A stretch of DNA of 63,373 nucleotides, from contig NZ_JAKIUR010000012.1 of assembly GCF_021647475.1 (NCBI RefSeq), forward strand, positions 1 to 63,373, given 5' to 3'. Below the pieces are notes generated by a model, which was given only the letters and a program-made list of their open reading frames with translations, was not told the origin of the DNA and ran no database searches. This DNA is from Lutibacter sp. (GTDB lineage: Bacteria; Bacteroidota; Bacteroidia; Flavobacteriales; Flavobacteriaceae). Each line of letters starts with the position of its first letter. Position 1 is the stretch's first letter. Of this stretch, positions 1 to 9,118 are shown one piece after another. A program made the position numbers and the translations under genes.

Positions 1-72
1 CCTCTTTAAAATAACTAGAAGATCTTTCTTATCTTGATCTGCTAATTCCTCAATCATTAATTGTAAATCCAT
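1..72 (-). CDS. 5' part of an unknown protein, cut by the window edge
   Basis: An ATG at 72-70 on the minus strand opens a frame of 24 codons that runs off the left edge. The visible residues are mostly acidic, lysine-rich and helical (MDLQLMIEELADQDKKDLLV). A weak -7-like element, TATCTTTA, lies just upstream of the ATG. Too little is present to recognise a family. It lies downstream of the alginate operon on the same strand and may be the first gene outside the locus. Confidence 0.4.
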   Translation of the reverse strand, partial: MDLQLMIEELADQDKKDLLVILKR

Positions 73-345
73 AATACTCTAAATTTATATAAAGATAGTA
101 AAATCTACATCATTTCGCAACATAACCATTTTAAATGTGGCTTAAATTAACCCGAAATAGTGCTTTTTGAGGATTGACTAAGTAGCTAGAATGATAAAGA
201 AAAATCAACTGTTGAATCCTAAAAGCTCAACCTACAAATCATTTATATCATTAACTTCTTGAAAAACTAAATTAGTTTAAAACTTTATGCTTAATTTTAG
301 CAGATACAAAAGAACCGAGTAAATGTATTAACTTAACAAGTTATT
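73..345. other. Intergenic region at the left end of the alginate locus
   Basis: No convincing gene is seen. A small palindrome, AACTTAACAAGTT (about 331-343), lies directly after the stop codon of the heparinase-like lyase gene. It may be the end of the operon transcript, but the T-run is poor, so I do not call it a terminator. Confidence 0.3.
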
Positions 346-2598
346 TTATACTTTAAAATATAATCTATCCAAGTTTTTTTTGTTGACTGAATTTAACTTG
401 GTTAGTCCAACAATAGAAATTTCAACTTTTTTATCACCAATTAATTGAATTTCAATTAAATTTTTTGATTTATTAAGATAGATATCTGTACTCTTTGAAA
501 ATTTAATTTCTACATTTTTATAACTGATATTCGTTATTCCAAAAAAGTAGTTTTCTTCATTTTTTGATAAGGAAGCAAAGCCTAAATCTGTTGAATTCCA
601 TTTTGATTGATTAATTTTCCAACCTTTTAAATCAGGATTTTCTTGATTTTCATTAATTCTGTTTTCATAACCTACATATGGATAAATTATAGTAATAAAA
701 CTAAAATTATGAGTATTACGTTTGGTTAAAATTGACCATTGCTTTCCTCTAGCTCCATTACTATCAACAGAGTCAATCGCATTTAATTCAAAAATATCAC
801 AACCCGAGGCATCATCAAAAGTAGCTCTCAATAAATTAGGTTGATTTTCAAAAGTATAATGTCCTTGCCAAACTTGTTTGTAATTATGACTATTGCTTGA
901 AACAAAATTATCTTTTACAATCCAAAAATCATCTTTAATAAAAATAACTTGTCGCGAATATTTCACACCAATATTTTCAAATCCATTATGACTGCCTACA
1001 AATACATCAAAATTTGGATTTGTTTGCCAAGTAATTACTTTTGGTACTGGTAACGATTTAAAGTTACCAAATCCACTTCCTCCTTTATTAGAAACATAAT
1101 TTTTTCCCAACAATTCATCATCCACCAAAGCCACATTTTTTACCCTTGAATTTTTGAATAATTCCAAATCATTCAAAGAATATCTCACTTGGTAATTTGG
1201 CAAAATAACCTTGCCATTTGCCATTGCTTGTACTCCTAATATATCTCCGTGCTGATGATCTGGCTTATCTTTATCTACTCCAGCTGATATTACCATCATT
1301 TTATCATTCAAATTCCAACCTTCTCTTTGAATAAAATATTTGGTACTTTTAAATGCAACCGACTGAATTTTAGGTGTTTCAGATTTTATGTTATTTAATA
1401 ATTCTAATTGCGATTTATTTAAAAACCAATACATTTTTGCAGATACATTTTCACTTGCAAAATAACCCATTTCTGAATCATTAAATAATAAATAACCCAA
1501 CGTTAATGCACCAGAAATATCATTTTTTTCAGCCCACGGATTGTCAGTGTCATCTTGTAAAACTGGTGCTGATTTATCAGGATACGCAATTTTCACAAGT
1601 GTTGTAAATAATGATTTCAATTTAGATCCCCATTCATCATCTAATTTTAACTTAGATTGCTTTACCAATTGATAGACATAAAAATAATTTTCAATATCAC
1701 TTATATGATAATGTACTGAACGCTCAAATTGAAAACCATCAGGATTTATTTCCTTAGATAAATGATCTTTTAAAATTTCCATTGCTTTTTCATACCACAC
1801 ATCAGTTCCTTTAAAATCACGAAACAACATAGAAATCATTGCCAAAGCTGAAACACCTCTAGTTTGATGATTACCAGGTGTATATTTCATATTTATTTGA
1901 TATAAATTTGCTCCGTGCTGTAATAAAGTTGCAATTGTTTTTAATTGATCTCCATCAGAATAATCTTTTTCTCCTAAAAACAAATTATGAATTTGTAACC
2001 AATTTAAAACACGATATCCAGCTCTAAATGATTCATAAATACCATTACCATCTTCAAGTTTTTCAAACTTATTGTTTTCTAATGCTTCATTTAAAGAAGC
2101 CATTTGAGATTTAAAATAGTTTATATACCTAGCATTTTTTTGCTGATAAAAATAATACAGTGCAATATCAACCATTTTATGTTGTCTTGCTAAATGACGA
2201 ATAGCATACGCATTTATTGGCTCTCCATTTAAATAATTACAAGCTAATTTCCAACTTGGGTGATCTGAAAATTTACCCAAATAATCTAAAGCTCTTTCTG
2301 TATGTTCTTCTTTTTTTCCTGGATATAAAGCCTCATACTTTTGAAATTTTTGAGGTACATCCTTCCAATCATAAAAAAATCGTTCAGAAAATTTTGTTCT
2401 AAAATAATTTGCTAAAACAGCTTCTGAAATTTTTCCATTTACTGAAAGTTGTTCTTTAACAGAAGGCTTTAAATAATCAACCAGTTTATTGACCTCAATA
2501 ACCTTATTAGCAGCTATTTCTTGAGAAAAACCAATACTAATACTAACTAAAAAACAACTAAATATGGCAACTAATAATTTCATTTTAAATAAATTCAT
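346..2598 (-). CDS. Heparinase II/III-family polysaccharide lyase, probably an alginate lyase
   Basis: Secreted polysaccharide lyase of about 750 residues: a signal peptide ending near GFSQ, an alpha/alpha toroid N-terminal half, and a heparinase II/III C-terminal half. Motifs seen are NHQTRGVSALAM, PDGFQFERSVHYH and a later HQHGD-type segment, with His and Tyr suitable for beta-elimination. It differs clearly from the other, typical PL17 gene at 21620-23899, so it may belong to another heparinase-fold family such as PL39. It is the last gene of the catabolic operon and starts 7 bases after the PL6 stop. The frame also opens at a TTG (2601), but ATG 2598 is preferred; ATG 2583 is possible. 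The role in alginate breakdown rests on fold and context. Confidence 0.75.
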   Translation of the reverse strand: MNLFKMKLLVAIFSCFLVSISIGFSQEIAANKVIEVNKLVDYLKPSVKEQLSVNGKISEAVLANYFRTKFSERFFYDWKDVPQKFQKYEALYPGKKEEHTERALDYLGKFSDHPSWKLACNYLNGEPINAYAIRHLARQHKMVDIALYYFYQQKNARYINYFKSQMASLNEALENNKFEKLEDGNGIYESFRAGYRVLNWLQIHNLFLGEKDYSDGDQLKTIATLLQHGANLYQINMKYTPGNHQTRGVSALAMISMLFRDFKGTDVWYEKAMEILKDHLSKEINPDGFQFERSVHYHISDIENYFYVYQLVKQSKLKLDDEWGSKLKSLFTTLVKIAYPDKSAPVLQDDTDNPWAEKNDISGALTLGYLLFNDSEMGYFASENVSAKMYWFLNKSQLELLNNIKSETPKIQSVAFKSTKYFIQREGWNLNDKMMVISAGVDKDKPDHQHGDILGVQAMANGKVILPNYQVRYSLNDLELFKNSRVKNVALVDDELLGKNYVSNKGGSGFGNFKSLPVPKVITWQTNPNFDVFVGSHNGFENIGVKYSRQVIFIKDDFWIVKDNFVSSNSHNYKQVWQGHYTFENQPNLLRATFDDASGCDIFELNAIDSVDSNGARGKQWSILTKRNTHNFSFITIIYPYVGYENRINENQENPDLKGWKINQSKWNSTDLGFASLSKNEENYFFGITNISYKNVEIKFSKSTDIYLNKSKNLIEIQLIGDKKVEISIVGLTKLNSVNKKNLDRLYFKV

Positions 2599-2605
2599 CA
2601 ACCTA

Positions 2606-4912
2606 TTAATACATCAATTTTTGCTTAATAGTTTCTACAACCTTAATTTCTCCACTATTTACAACTTTATTATCTACTGGCAGTTGCCCTTTTTCACCCC
2701 ATAAAACAGCAATATATTTTACTGGATTATTAATAAATGAATTATTCTCAAAGGTCACATTTACAATACCGTGATTCTTAATTAGCAATTTACTTGCTTC
2801 ATTTTTACCACATTTTATAAATTCATTATTCTTCAAAATTAAATTACCTCCAATGGTAGATTCATCATAACCACCTCTGTAATAGTCAATAACATTTTGT
2901 TGAATATTTTCAAATTTTGAATTGGTGATAATTACAAACTCTGCATTATAAAAGCCTTTATCATTCGTTTCTTTAGCCAATTCAAAACCTTTTATACAAT
3001 TTTTTATGATTGAATTTTTAACCGCAATGGTATCAGCAAACGAACCTTGTGAAACTTCTAATACACTTTTAAAATTGCTTATTTCAGAATCTTCTATTTT
3101 TAAATCATAAGCTACTGACATATATTTTTTTAAAGTAGCAAAGGCATTTTGGATATTTTTCCCTTTTAAAATAACACCTTGTAAATTTAAATTTCCATTT
3201 GGAAGTAATTCAAATGCAGCTGTATTTTTAGCTCCTGTATAGGTCATTTCAACTTTTTGATCTTTATCAGCTGATTTTATGGTAATTTCTTTATCAACTT
3301 TTAAAGGCAATGAAATTGTAATCGCTTTTGCAGTAATTTCAAGAATACTTCCGGGTTTAGCATTCGCCAATTCATTTGCTAATTCTTTTTCATTTGCAAC
3401 TTTAATGATAGTATGTTCTAAGACTTCTTTTTGATTTGAAAACCAACTTGCCCCATATTTATTTTTATCAATAGTAATTTTATTTTTATCCACAGGAACA
3501 ATAAAGGCTCCTATTCCAACTTTTTGATTTCTGACTTTTCCAAATAAATCGGTTTTAATCGTTTCAAAATCAAATCCTTTATAAGTTTCAAACTTATTTT
3601 CTTTTGGAGTAAATAACCAATCATTCAACTTTTCAAAATCCATTTTTTTGGTAATCAATCCATCACTTTGAACTTCACTTTCGTTTTTATAATTTAAAAT
3701 ATTATTTTTAAAAGTAACCCCATCAACTTTATCGTAATTTTTAATCAAATATTTTTCTGGCTGACTATTATAAATCAAGTTATTAGCAACAATCATTCTA
3801 GTAGGTCTTGCTGATCTAATTTCAGAAAGAGGCAAAACATCCTTTTTACTTATGTTTGCTCCAACACTAAATTGCCACGGTGTTTTACAATCAACATACG
3901 TATTGTAAGCAGCAACAACATCTGTAACTTGATTATATCTATTTAAAGGTGATTTAGGAATTCCATTCATTACTGCCAAAGCACTTCTAAATTCATTCCC
4001 TTTTAATTTATAAAAATAGTTATTGGTTATCCAATGTCCTGTGTTAATCACTCTAATTCCTCCTATAAAAGGAGAATTATCATTTCCTATAAAAATGTTA
4101 CCATCTATAGTAGCATAATTTCCGTGACGTAAAACTAATGAACCTTCACACTCGAAAAACACATTATGTTTAAAAACATTAAAGTTTGACTTGCTTGAAA
4201 TCACTTCAACCTCACCATTACAACTATCAAAATAATTATTAGCAATGTTTACATAAGCTGGTGTCATTGAAGTATAACTATCACCAATTTGAATGGTTTC
4301 GCCATGAGGGCCACCCATTCTAGGACGAGGTCCAAAATAATTATTTATTATTTGATGATGAGTATTGATGTTTCTATTTCCCTTTAAATACACTCTAACC
4401 GTTGGTCCAACACTTGATTTACCTGCAATATAACAGTGTTCTAACGTATTATTTCTCCCCCAAAATTCAACCCAATGATCATTTGTAGCTCTGCTTGGTT
4501 GTGTGAAATTTTTAATAACACAATTGCTTATTTTACAATGATTTGCAATTTCATTATCATTAATTTTAAATTGAATTATAGTATTTGAAGGTGAATATCC
4601 ATTTTTAAAATACAATCCTCTCACTTGCAAATATTCACCAGCTAATTTTAAATAAGATTTTCCTTCAATAAAAACCTTTCCTTCAGTTTCACTTCTTAAA
4701 ATAATTGGATTTTCTTTAGTACCATGTCCTCTAAATTTAATTAGAACATCCTTCCAAACCCCATTAGACAATACAATTTCATCACCTGGTTTAGCATTAG
4801 AAATAGCCGTTTTTAAAGCTTCATTATTCGGTACCTCAATGATATTTGTATTGATTTTACCACAAGATAAAAAAGTAATAAAAACCAGAAGAATTATAAA
4901 TTTTTTATACAT
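2606..4912 (-). CDS. Alginate lyase, PL6 family, two-domain lipoprotein
   Basis: Parallel beta-helix lyase that cleaves alginate by beta-elimination. The N-terminus is a lipoprotein signal with lipobox LSCG near residue 17, so it is probably tethered to the outer membrane. Residues about 25-390 form the catalytic PL6 helix. The conserved stretch NGEVEVISSKSN followed by LVLRHGN carries the Lys and Arg expected as catalytic base and acid in PL6. A second beta-helix domain occupies roughly residues 500-768, as in the long two-domain PL6 enzymes. It lies between the lamin-tail gene and the heparinase-like lyase in the operon. A paralogue, without lipobox, is at 24740-27169. Confidence 0.9.
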   Translation of the reverse strand: MYKKFIILLVFITFLSCGKINTNIIEVPNNEALKTAISNAKPGDEIVLSNGVWKDVLIKFRGHGTKENPIILRSETEGKVFIEGKSYLKLAGEYLQVRGLYFKNGYSPSNTIIQFKINDNEIANHCKISNCVIKNFTQPSRATNDHWVEFWGRNNTLEHCYIAGKSSVGPTVRVYLKGNRNINTHHQIINNYFGPRPRMGGPHGETIQIGDSYTSMTPAYVNIANNYFDSCNGEVEVISSKSNFNVFKHNVFFECEGSLVLRHGNYATIDGNIFIGNDNSPFIGGIRVINTGHWITNNYFYKLKGNEFRSALAVMNGIPKSPLNRYNQVTDVVAAYNTYVDCKTPWQFSVGANISKKDVLPLSEIRSARPTRMIVANNLIYNSQPEKYLIKNYDKVDGVTFKNNILNYKNESEVQSDGLITKKMDFEKLNDWLFTPKENKFETYKGFDFETIKTDLFGKVRNQKVGIGAFIVPVDKNKITIDKNKYGASWFSNQKEVLEHTIIKVANEKELANELANAKPGSILEITAKAITISLPLKVDKEITIKSADKDQKVEMTYTGAKNTAAFELLPNGNLNLQGVILKGKNIQNAFATLKKYMSVAYDLKIEDSEISNFKSVLEVSQGSFADTIAVKNSIIKNCIKGFELAKETNDKGFYNAEFVIITNSKFENIQQNVIDYYRGGYDESTIGGNLILKNNEFIKCGKNEASKLLIKNHGIVNVTFENNSFINNPVKYIAVLWGEKGQLPVDNKVVNSGEIKVVETIKQKLMY

Positions 4913-4944
4913 TTTTAATGAATTTTGAAAGTTTTAATTTAATA

Positions 4945-6156
4945 CTATTCTACAATAATTTTCTTAGTAAAATTTGAATTATTTGCCTTCACGTTTAATA
5001 TATAAATTCCTTTTGAAAGAGATGAAATATCTAATTTATTCGATCTCAAAACTTTTTTTTCTAAAATTTTAGACCCTAACAAATTATATACTTTTACAGA
5101 AGTTATATCTATATTTTTTGATTTAATATTTATAAAACCTTTTGCTGGATTAGGGTATATATTAAATTTTGAAGCTAAAACATTATCTTCAACATAAAGA
5201 GCTGCTGCTGTTGGATTTAATGCTCCATAAACATCTTTAATACCTTCCCATCCCGCAAATGCATCTGGGTAAACTTTTGTACTAGTAGTACTAAACACCC
5301 AATTTGGCACACTAGAATTACTTCCGTTTGCAGAAACAATCCAATCATCAGCTGTATAACCAGTTTTAGTACCTTGCCTTAAAATATAGTTTGCGTCTGA
5401 GGTTGTAGCAAATTCTACAATAGTTGCACTTGTTGTAATGAATCGACTACCTCCACCTACTATTGGTTGAGCATAAACAATTTGACCATATCCATACTCT
5501 GCACCATTTTCGTAATCATCATCCATATAAGTGATAGAATCATATAGAGTCCATGATGTGTGGTCTCCTGTTGCATTAATAATACCATCAGCATCAGTAG
5601 CGTCAGAAGTTCCATCTATCCTAACACTTTTTGGATTTGAACTAGCAGATATAAGCATATAGGTTGCAGTTGCATCAATTAAATTACCATCATAACCAAT
5701 ATCAGGTGTTTTAGTAGAAACATTAGAGGAGCTTGAACCAGTTACATCATTACCAGTTAACTCAATAACGATAACCGTAGCATCAGAAGATATAAGAGAT
5801 GAATAGGCGTTCGTTGTAACAACGTTGGTATTTTTATCAGTATAGTTACATACAATAGCCAATATTCCATTAGCACCAAAAGTTCTTGTGCCATCTCCTA
5901 ATTTTATAGCTTCTGAAACTTTTCCACGACTTGAACTGCTTCCATCTCCTTCAATCGATATAAAATACAAATCAGAAGGAACAACTGCATTTGCTGTACC
6001 TCTAATTTCAATATATTCGTTAGTTAAATCTGGACCTGATGGGCTTGCAATAAGCTTATTTATATAAATTCCAGTACCCATTGGAATGTTGTCAAACGTT
6101 TGAGAATACCCAAACGAGCTAATAATTAATGCAATAAAAAATAATTTTGTTTTCAT
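4945..6156 (-). CDS. Secreted lamin-tail-domain protein with T9SS C-terminal sorting domain
   Basis: A signal peptide (to about residue 18, ending GYSQ) is followed by a lamin-tail-like domain (NEYIEIRGTANA, then a beta-rich segment) and a type IX secretion type A tail over the last 75 residues. The tail has NIYPNPAKG, VYNLLG, LSKGIYIL and a final KKIIVE. The protein should therefore be exported by T9SS and either anchored on the surface or released. No catalytic residues of a known lyase were recognised. Its position between PL7 and PL6 in an alginate operon suggests a binding or accessory role, but this is inference. Confidence 0.75.
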   Translation of the reverse strand: MKTKLFFIALIISSFGYSQTFDNIPMGTGIYINKLIASPSGPDLTNEYIEIRGTANAVVPSDLYFISIEGDGSSSSRGKVSEAIKLGDGTRTFGANGILAIVCNYTDKNTNVVTTNAYSSLISSDATVIVIELTGNDVTGSSSSNVSTKTPDIGYDGNLIDATATYMLISASSNPKSVRIDGTSDATDADGIINATGDHTSWTLYDSITYMDDDYENGAEYGYGQIVYAQPIVGGGSRFITTSATIVEFATTSDANYILRQGTKTGYTADDWIVSANGSNSSVPNWVFSTTSTKVYPDAFAGWEGIKDVYGALNPTAAALYVEDNVLASKFNIYPNPAKGFINIKSKNIDITSVKVYNLLGSKILEKKVLRSNKLDISSLSKGIYILNVKANNSNFTKKIIVE

Positions 6157-6184
6157 AATATAAAGTTTTAATTGCTTAATTTAT

Positions 6185-7123
6185 TTAATGTGTTACTGTT
6201 AATTTGTAATATTTTAATTTACTAAAAGCTTCTTTATCAGTTGACCCCAAATAATTTCCTGCTTTAAAATAATTTTCAAAAGGCCATTTTGCTAGACTTC
6301 CATCCTCAAAAGTATAAGAGTTGTTTCCGTTTAAGATAACTTCGAGCTTACCAGCAGAAGCAATAATTTGTAAATCAAATGCTTCGTATCCTACATATCC
6401 CATGTTATGTTTAATATCAGACCAAGTGTTACTAGAGACATCTAACAAATTATCTCCATTTGTGTTTTCATTGATCAAAGATTTTTTGTAAGCCCATAAA
6501 TTACCGTCTATCCAAGTCATTTTAAGTAATGGCGGGGCATTGTTGGAAGTAAAACTGTGCAAATCCATATCATTTTGAGAAATAATACCATGTATTTGCA
6601 TTAAAATAACCTTAGGGTGATTGTAACTACTTCCATTAGAATTTTTAGAAACCTCAACCATTTTTAATCTACCAGATATAGAACCACCGTTCTTAAGCGT
6701 CCAATTTTCTTTTGAATTACTAGGATTAATAAGTTCTCTTAATTCGGTTCTAGAATAACTACTATTTGTTGTTGAAACATCTGGATATGTGTAGAAAACA
6801 ATAGAACCGTCTATAGTATCATCATACATAAAAGGTTGAACAGCTACTAAAGTTCTGTATCCATTATTAATAAGTTGATTAGGTTGATAACTATCAGGAC
6901 TTCCATTATTGTCTTTATCTACTGGTAAAGTTAATTTCCAATGAGAAAAATCTATGTTAGCATATTGAGGTGTATTATTATTTGAACTACTCGATCCATT
7001 TGGATCGTGATATGGAACAATATTACCTTCATAGCCACCACAACTAATAAACAAAAAAAGTATTATCCATAAGATTTTGGATAACTTAATATTGAATTTT
7101 TTTACTTTCAAGTTAACAATCAT
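6185..7123 (-). CDS. Alginate lyase, PL7 family, lipoprotein
   Basis: Single-domain PL7 (alginate_lyase2) jelly-roll enzyme of 312 residues. Family motifs are present: SRTELREL in the first strand block, an MQIHG strand carrying the catalytic Gln and His, and YFKAGNYLG near the C-terminus with the catalytic Tyr. The N-terminus has a hydrophobic stretch and lipobox FISC, followed by a Ser/Asn-rich linker, so it is a membrane-anchored lipoprotein. No other upstream Met competes for the start. The gene lies in the catabolic operon between the KDPG aldolase and lamin-tail genes. A second PL7 with the same layout is at 14431-15345. Confidence 0.92.
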   Translation of the reverse strand: MIVNLKVKKFNIKLSKILWIILFLFISCGGYEGNIVPYHDPNGSSSSNNNTPQYANIDFSHWKLTLPVDKDNNGSPDSYQPNQLINNGYRTLVAVQPFMYDDTIDGSIVFYTYPDVSTTNSSYSRTELRELINPSNSKENWTLKNGGSISGRLKMVEVSKNSNGSSYNHPKVILMQIHGIISQNDMDLHSFTSNNAPPLLKMTWIDGNLWAYKKSLINENTNGDNLLDVSSNTWSDIKHNMGYVGYEAFDLQIIASAGKLEVILNGNNSYTFEDGSLAKWPFENYFKAGNYLGSTDKEAFSKLKYYKLTVTH

Positions 7124-7141
7124 GTCTCAACCTTTTAAATA

Positions 7142-7807
7142 TTATTTCAATGCATCTATTATTTTGAGAGCTTTTTTAACAAGCTCTTTAATTTTTTTAT
7201 AATCAAAACTTCCTTCAGTATTCTTAGAAATTAGTTTTGACCCCATCCCAACACACGTTACGCCAGCATTAAACCAAGATTCTAAACTTTCTTTTGTTGG
7301 TGACACGCCTCCTGTTGGCATAATACTTGTCCAAGGTTGTGGTCCTTTTATTGCTTTAACAAAATCGGCTCTATAAGTTCCTCCAGGAAATAATTTGACT
7401 ATTTCGCAACCCATTTCTTCAGCTTTTGCAATTTCAGATAATGAGCCACATCCTGCAGACCAAAGCACCTTACGTCTGTTACAAACAATTACAATATCTT
7501 CTCTCAATACTGGTGTAACAATAAAATTAGCTCCTAAAGCTATAAACCTTGAAGCTGCAGCCCCATCAGTTACAGAGCCAACGCCCATTATCATGTCTGG
7601 TAATTCTTTTATTGCATATTTATTTAATTTACCAAACACTTCATGAGCAAAATCACCACGAGCTGTAAACTCCATCAACCTTGCACCACCATCATAACAG
7701 GCTTTTAAAACTTTTTTACTTACCTCAATATTTGGATGATAAAACAACGGTACTAGTCCGGTTTCTTTCATTGCTGTTGCAACCTCTATTCTTGTAAATT
7801 GTGCCAT
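7142..7807 (-). CDS. eda: 2-keto-3-deoxy-6-phosphogluconate aldolase
   Basis: Class I KDPG/KHG aldolase of 221 residues. It splits KDPG to pyruvate and glyceraldehyde-3-phosphate in the cytoplasm. The TIM-barrel motifs are visible: EFTARG, the VGSVTDG strand, VTPVLRED, the Schiff-base lysine region EIVKLFPGG, and MPTGGVSP near the C-terminus. In this operon it is the last step of the DEH to KDG to KDPG route from alginate. It is separated by 16 bases from the phosphofructokinase gene upstream and by 18 bases from the PL7 gene downstream, which indicates co-transcription. Confidence 0.93.
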   Translation of the reverse strand: MAQFTRIEVATAMKETGLVPLFYHPNIEVSKKVLKACYDGGARLMEFTARGDFAHEVFGKLNKYAIKELPDMIMGVGSVTDGAAASRFIALGANFIVTPVLREDIVIVCNRRKVLWSAGCGSLSEIAKAEEMGCEIVKLFPGGTYRADFVKAIKGPQPWTSIMPTGGVSPTKESLESWFNAGVTCVGMGSKLISKNTEGSFDYKKIKELVKKALKIIDALK

Positions 7808-7823
7808 TATTAACTTTTAAAAT

Positions 7824-9041
7824 TTAACTCCAGTTTAATATCTTTTTTAAATCATATTGTGCTGGATTACTAATATATTTTTCTACTTTTTTATAATCTT
7901 TTTCTTTTATAAAACTCATGTTATTTATAAATAATTGAGCCATATCAGATTCAATTTCAACTAATCTAGGTTTTACCTTACCAGATTCATCTTGAAAATC
8001 TCTCAAATAAAGTGGTGCAATATCTCCTCGTGAATTTGCACTAACAATACATCCTGTTAAACCTTGATCAAATAATTTTTTTACACCAATACCTAACAAT
8101 GTACACAAAGTTAAATCGAAGGCTATTGGATTGCAGCATCTCAACTCATAACCTACTTCAACAGGTCTAGACTTTATTTCAATTCCAATTTCTTTTAACT
8201 TTAATTGCAATAAATAATTAAAAACATGAGACTTACTTACATTTCCAAGTTCAGGATGTCCGTGTTCATCAAATGTAAAATTAATTCCCGAATTTTTAAT
8301 TTCATCTACATCCATAAAATGAAAAACACCTTCGCTTACCAAAGCAACTCCATACTCAATTCCACTAATTTTATTTTTAATAATTGATGAAATAATTATA
8401 TTGATAATTTTATCAAATGTTATTTTTGTTTTATTAAACATTTCAGGAATTATCATCATAGGAAAATGACAAGCCGAGGCTATTCCAAAAGCTAAATGTC
8501 CCGCAGACCTCCCCATTGTAGACATTACAAACCAATTTTCACTGGTTCTGGCATCTTTATATACTGTGTTTCCAATTCTAACGCCCTCATCTTTAGCAGT
8601 ATGAAATCCAAAAGTTGGATTCCTATCAGGCAAAGGTAAATCATTATCTATTGTTTTTGGAACGTGAATATGTGCTATCTCCAAATGATTTTCTACAAGA
8701 TAATTTGTTAATCTATTCGCTGTTGACGCAGTATCATCACCTCCAATTGTGACCAATAATTTTACATTATTTTTTTTGAAAAAATCAGCTTTAAAATCAC
8801 TATCTTTTGGTTTGAACCTACTCATAGTTAACGTAGAGCCTCCTAAACTAAAAATACGATCAGCACTTTGAAAGTCAAAGTGTTTTATAGATGAATTTTC
8901 AGAAAATAACCCCTTATATCCATGATGAACACCTAAAACGTCATATCCATCTTTCAGAAATATTTTGGCAAGTGTACTTATTACCGTATTAATTCCTGGT
9001 GCTGGACCACCTCCACAAATTATTGCAATTGATTTTTTCAT
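7824..9041 (-). CDS. 6-phosphofructokinase, PPi-dependent type
   Basis: PfkA-fold phosphofructokinase of 405 residues interconverting fructose 6-phosphate and fructose 1,6-bisphosphate. The N-terminal GGGPAPGIN loop is present. Residues 100-103 read GGDD rather than GGDG, and residues 128-134 read PKTIDND rather than PGTIDND. In this family the Asp and Lys at these places mark pyrophosphate-dependent enzymes, because they block ATP and bind PPi. MGRSAGHLA and the PE sugar-phosphate site follow. A PPi enzyme is reversible, so in an alginate operon it could carry triose phosphate up to hexose. It lies between KDG kinase and KDPG aldolase. PPi specificity is inferred from the two residues. Confidence 0.88.
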   Translation of the reverse strand: MKKSIAIICGGGPAPGINTVISTLAKIFLKDGYDVLGVHHGYKGLFSENSSIKHFDFQSADRIFSLGGSTLTMSRFKPKDSDFKADFFKKNNVKLLVTIGGDDTASTANRLTNYLVENHLEIAHIHVPKTIDNDLPLPDRNPTFGFHTAKDEGVRIGNTVYKDARTSENWFVMSTMGRSAGHLAFGIASACHFPMMIIPEMFNKTKITFDKIINIIISSIIKNKISGIEYGVALVSEGVFHFMDVDEIKNSGINFTFDEHGHPELGNVSKSHVFNYLLQLKLKEIGIEIKSRPVEVGYELRCCNPIAFDLTLCTLLGIGVKKLFDQGLTGCIVSANSRGDIAPLYLRDFQDESGKVKPRLVEIESDMAQLFINNMSFIKEKDYKKVEKYISNPAQYDLKKILNWS

Positions 9042-9118
9042 TATTTAAGAAGGAAGGCTGAGCTAAATGAATAACTCGACTTTCCATCAATCTAAATTTA
9101 ATTAATAATCTATATTAT

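Noticed and set aside
7395..7646. Plus-strand frame of 83 codons opposite the KDPG aldolase gene
   Set aside because: It lies fully inside a well-recognised gene, its translation is low-complexity and Ser/Pro/Ile-rich, and no family is recognisable.
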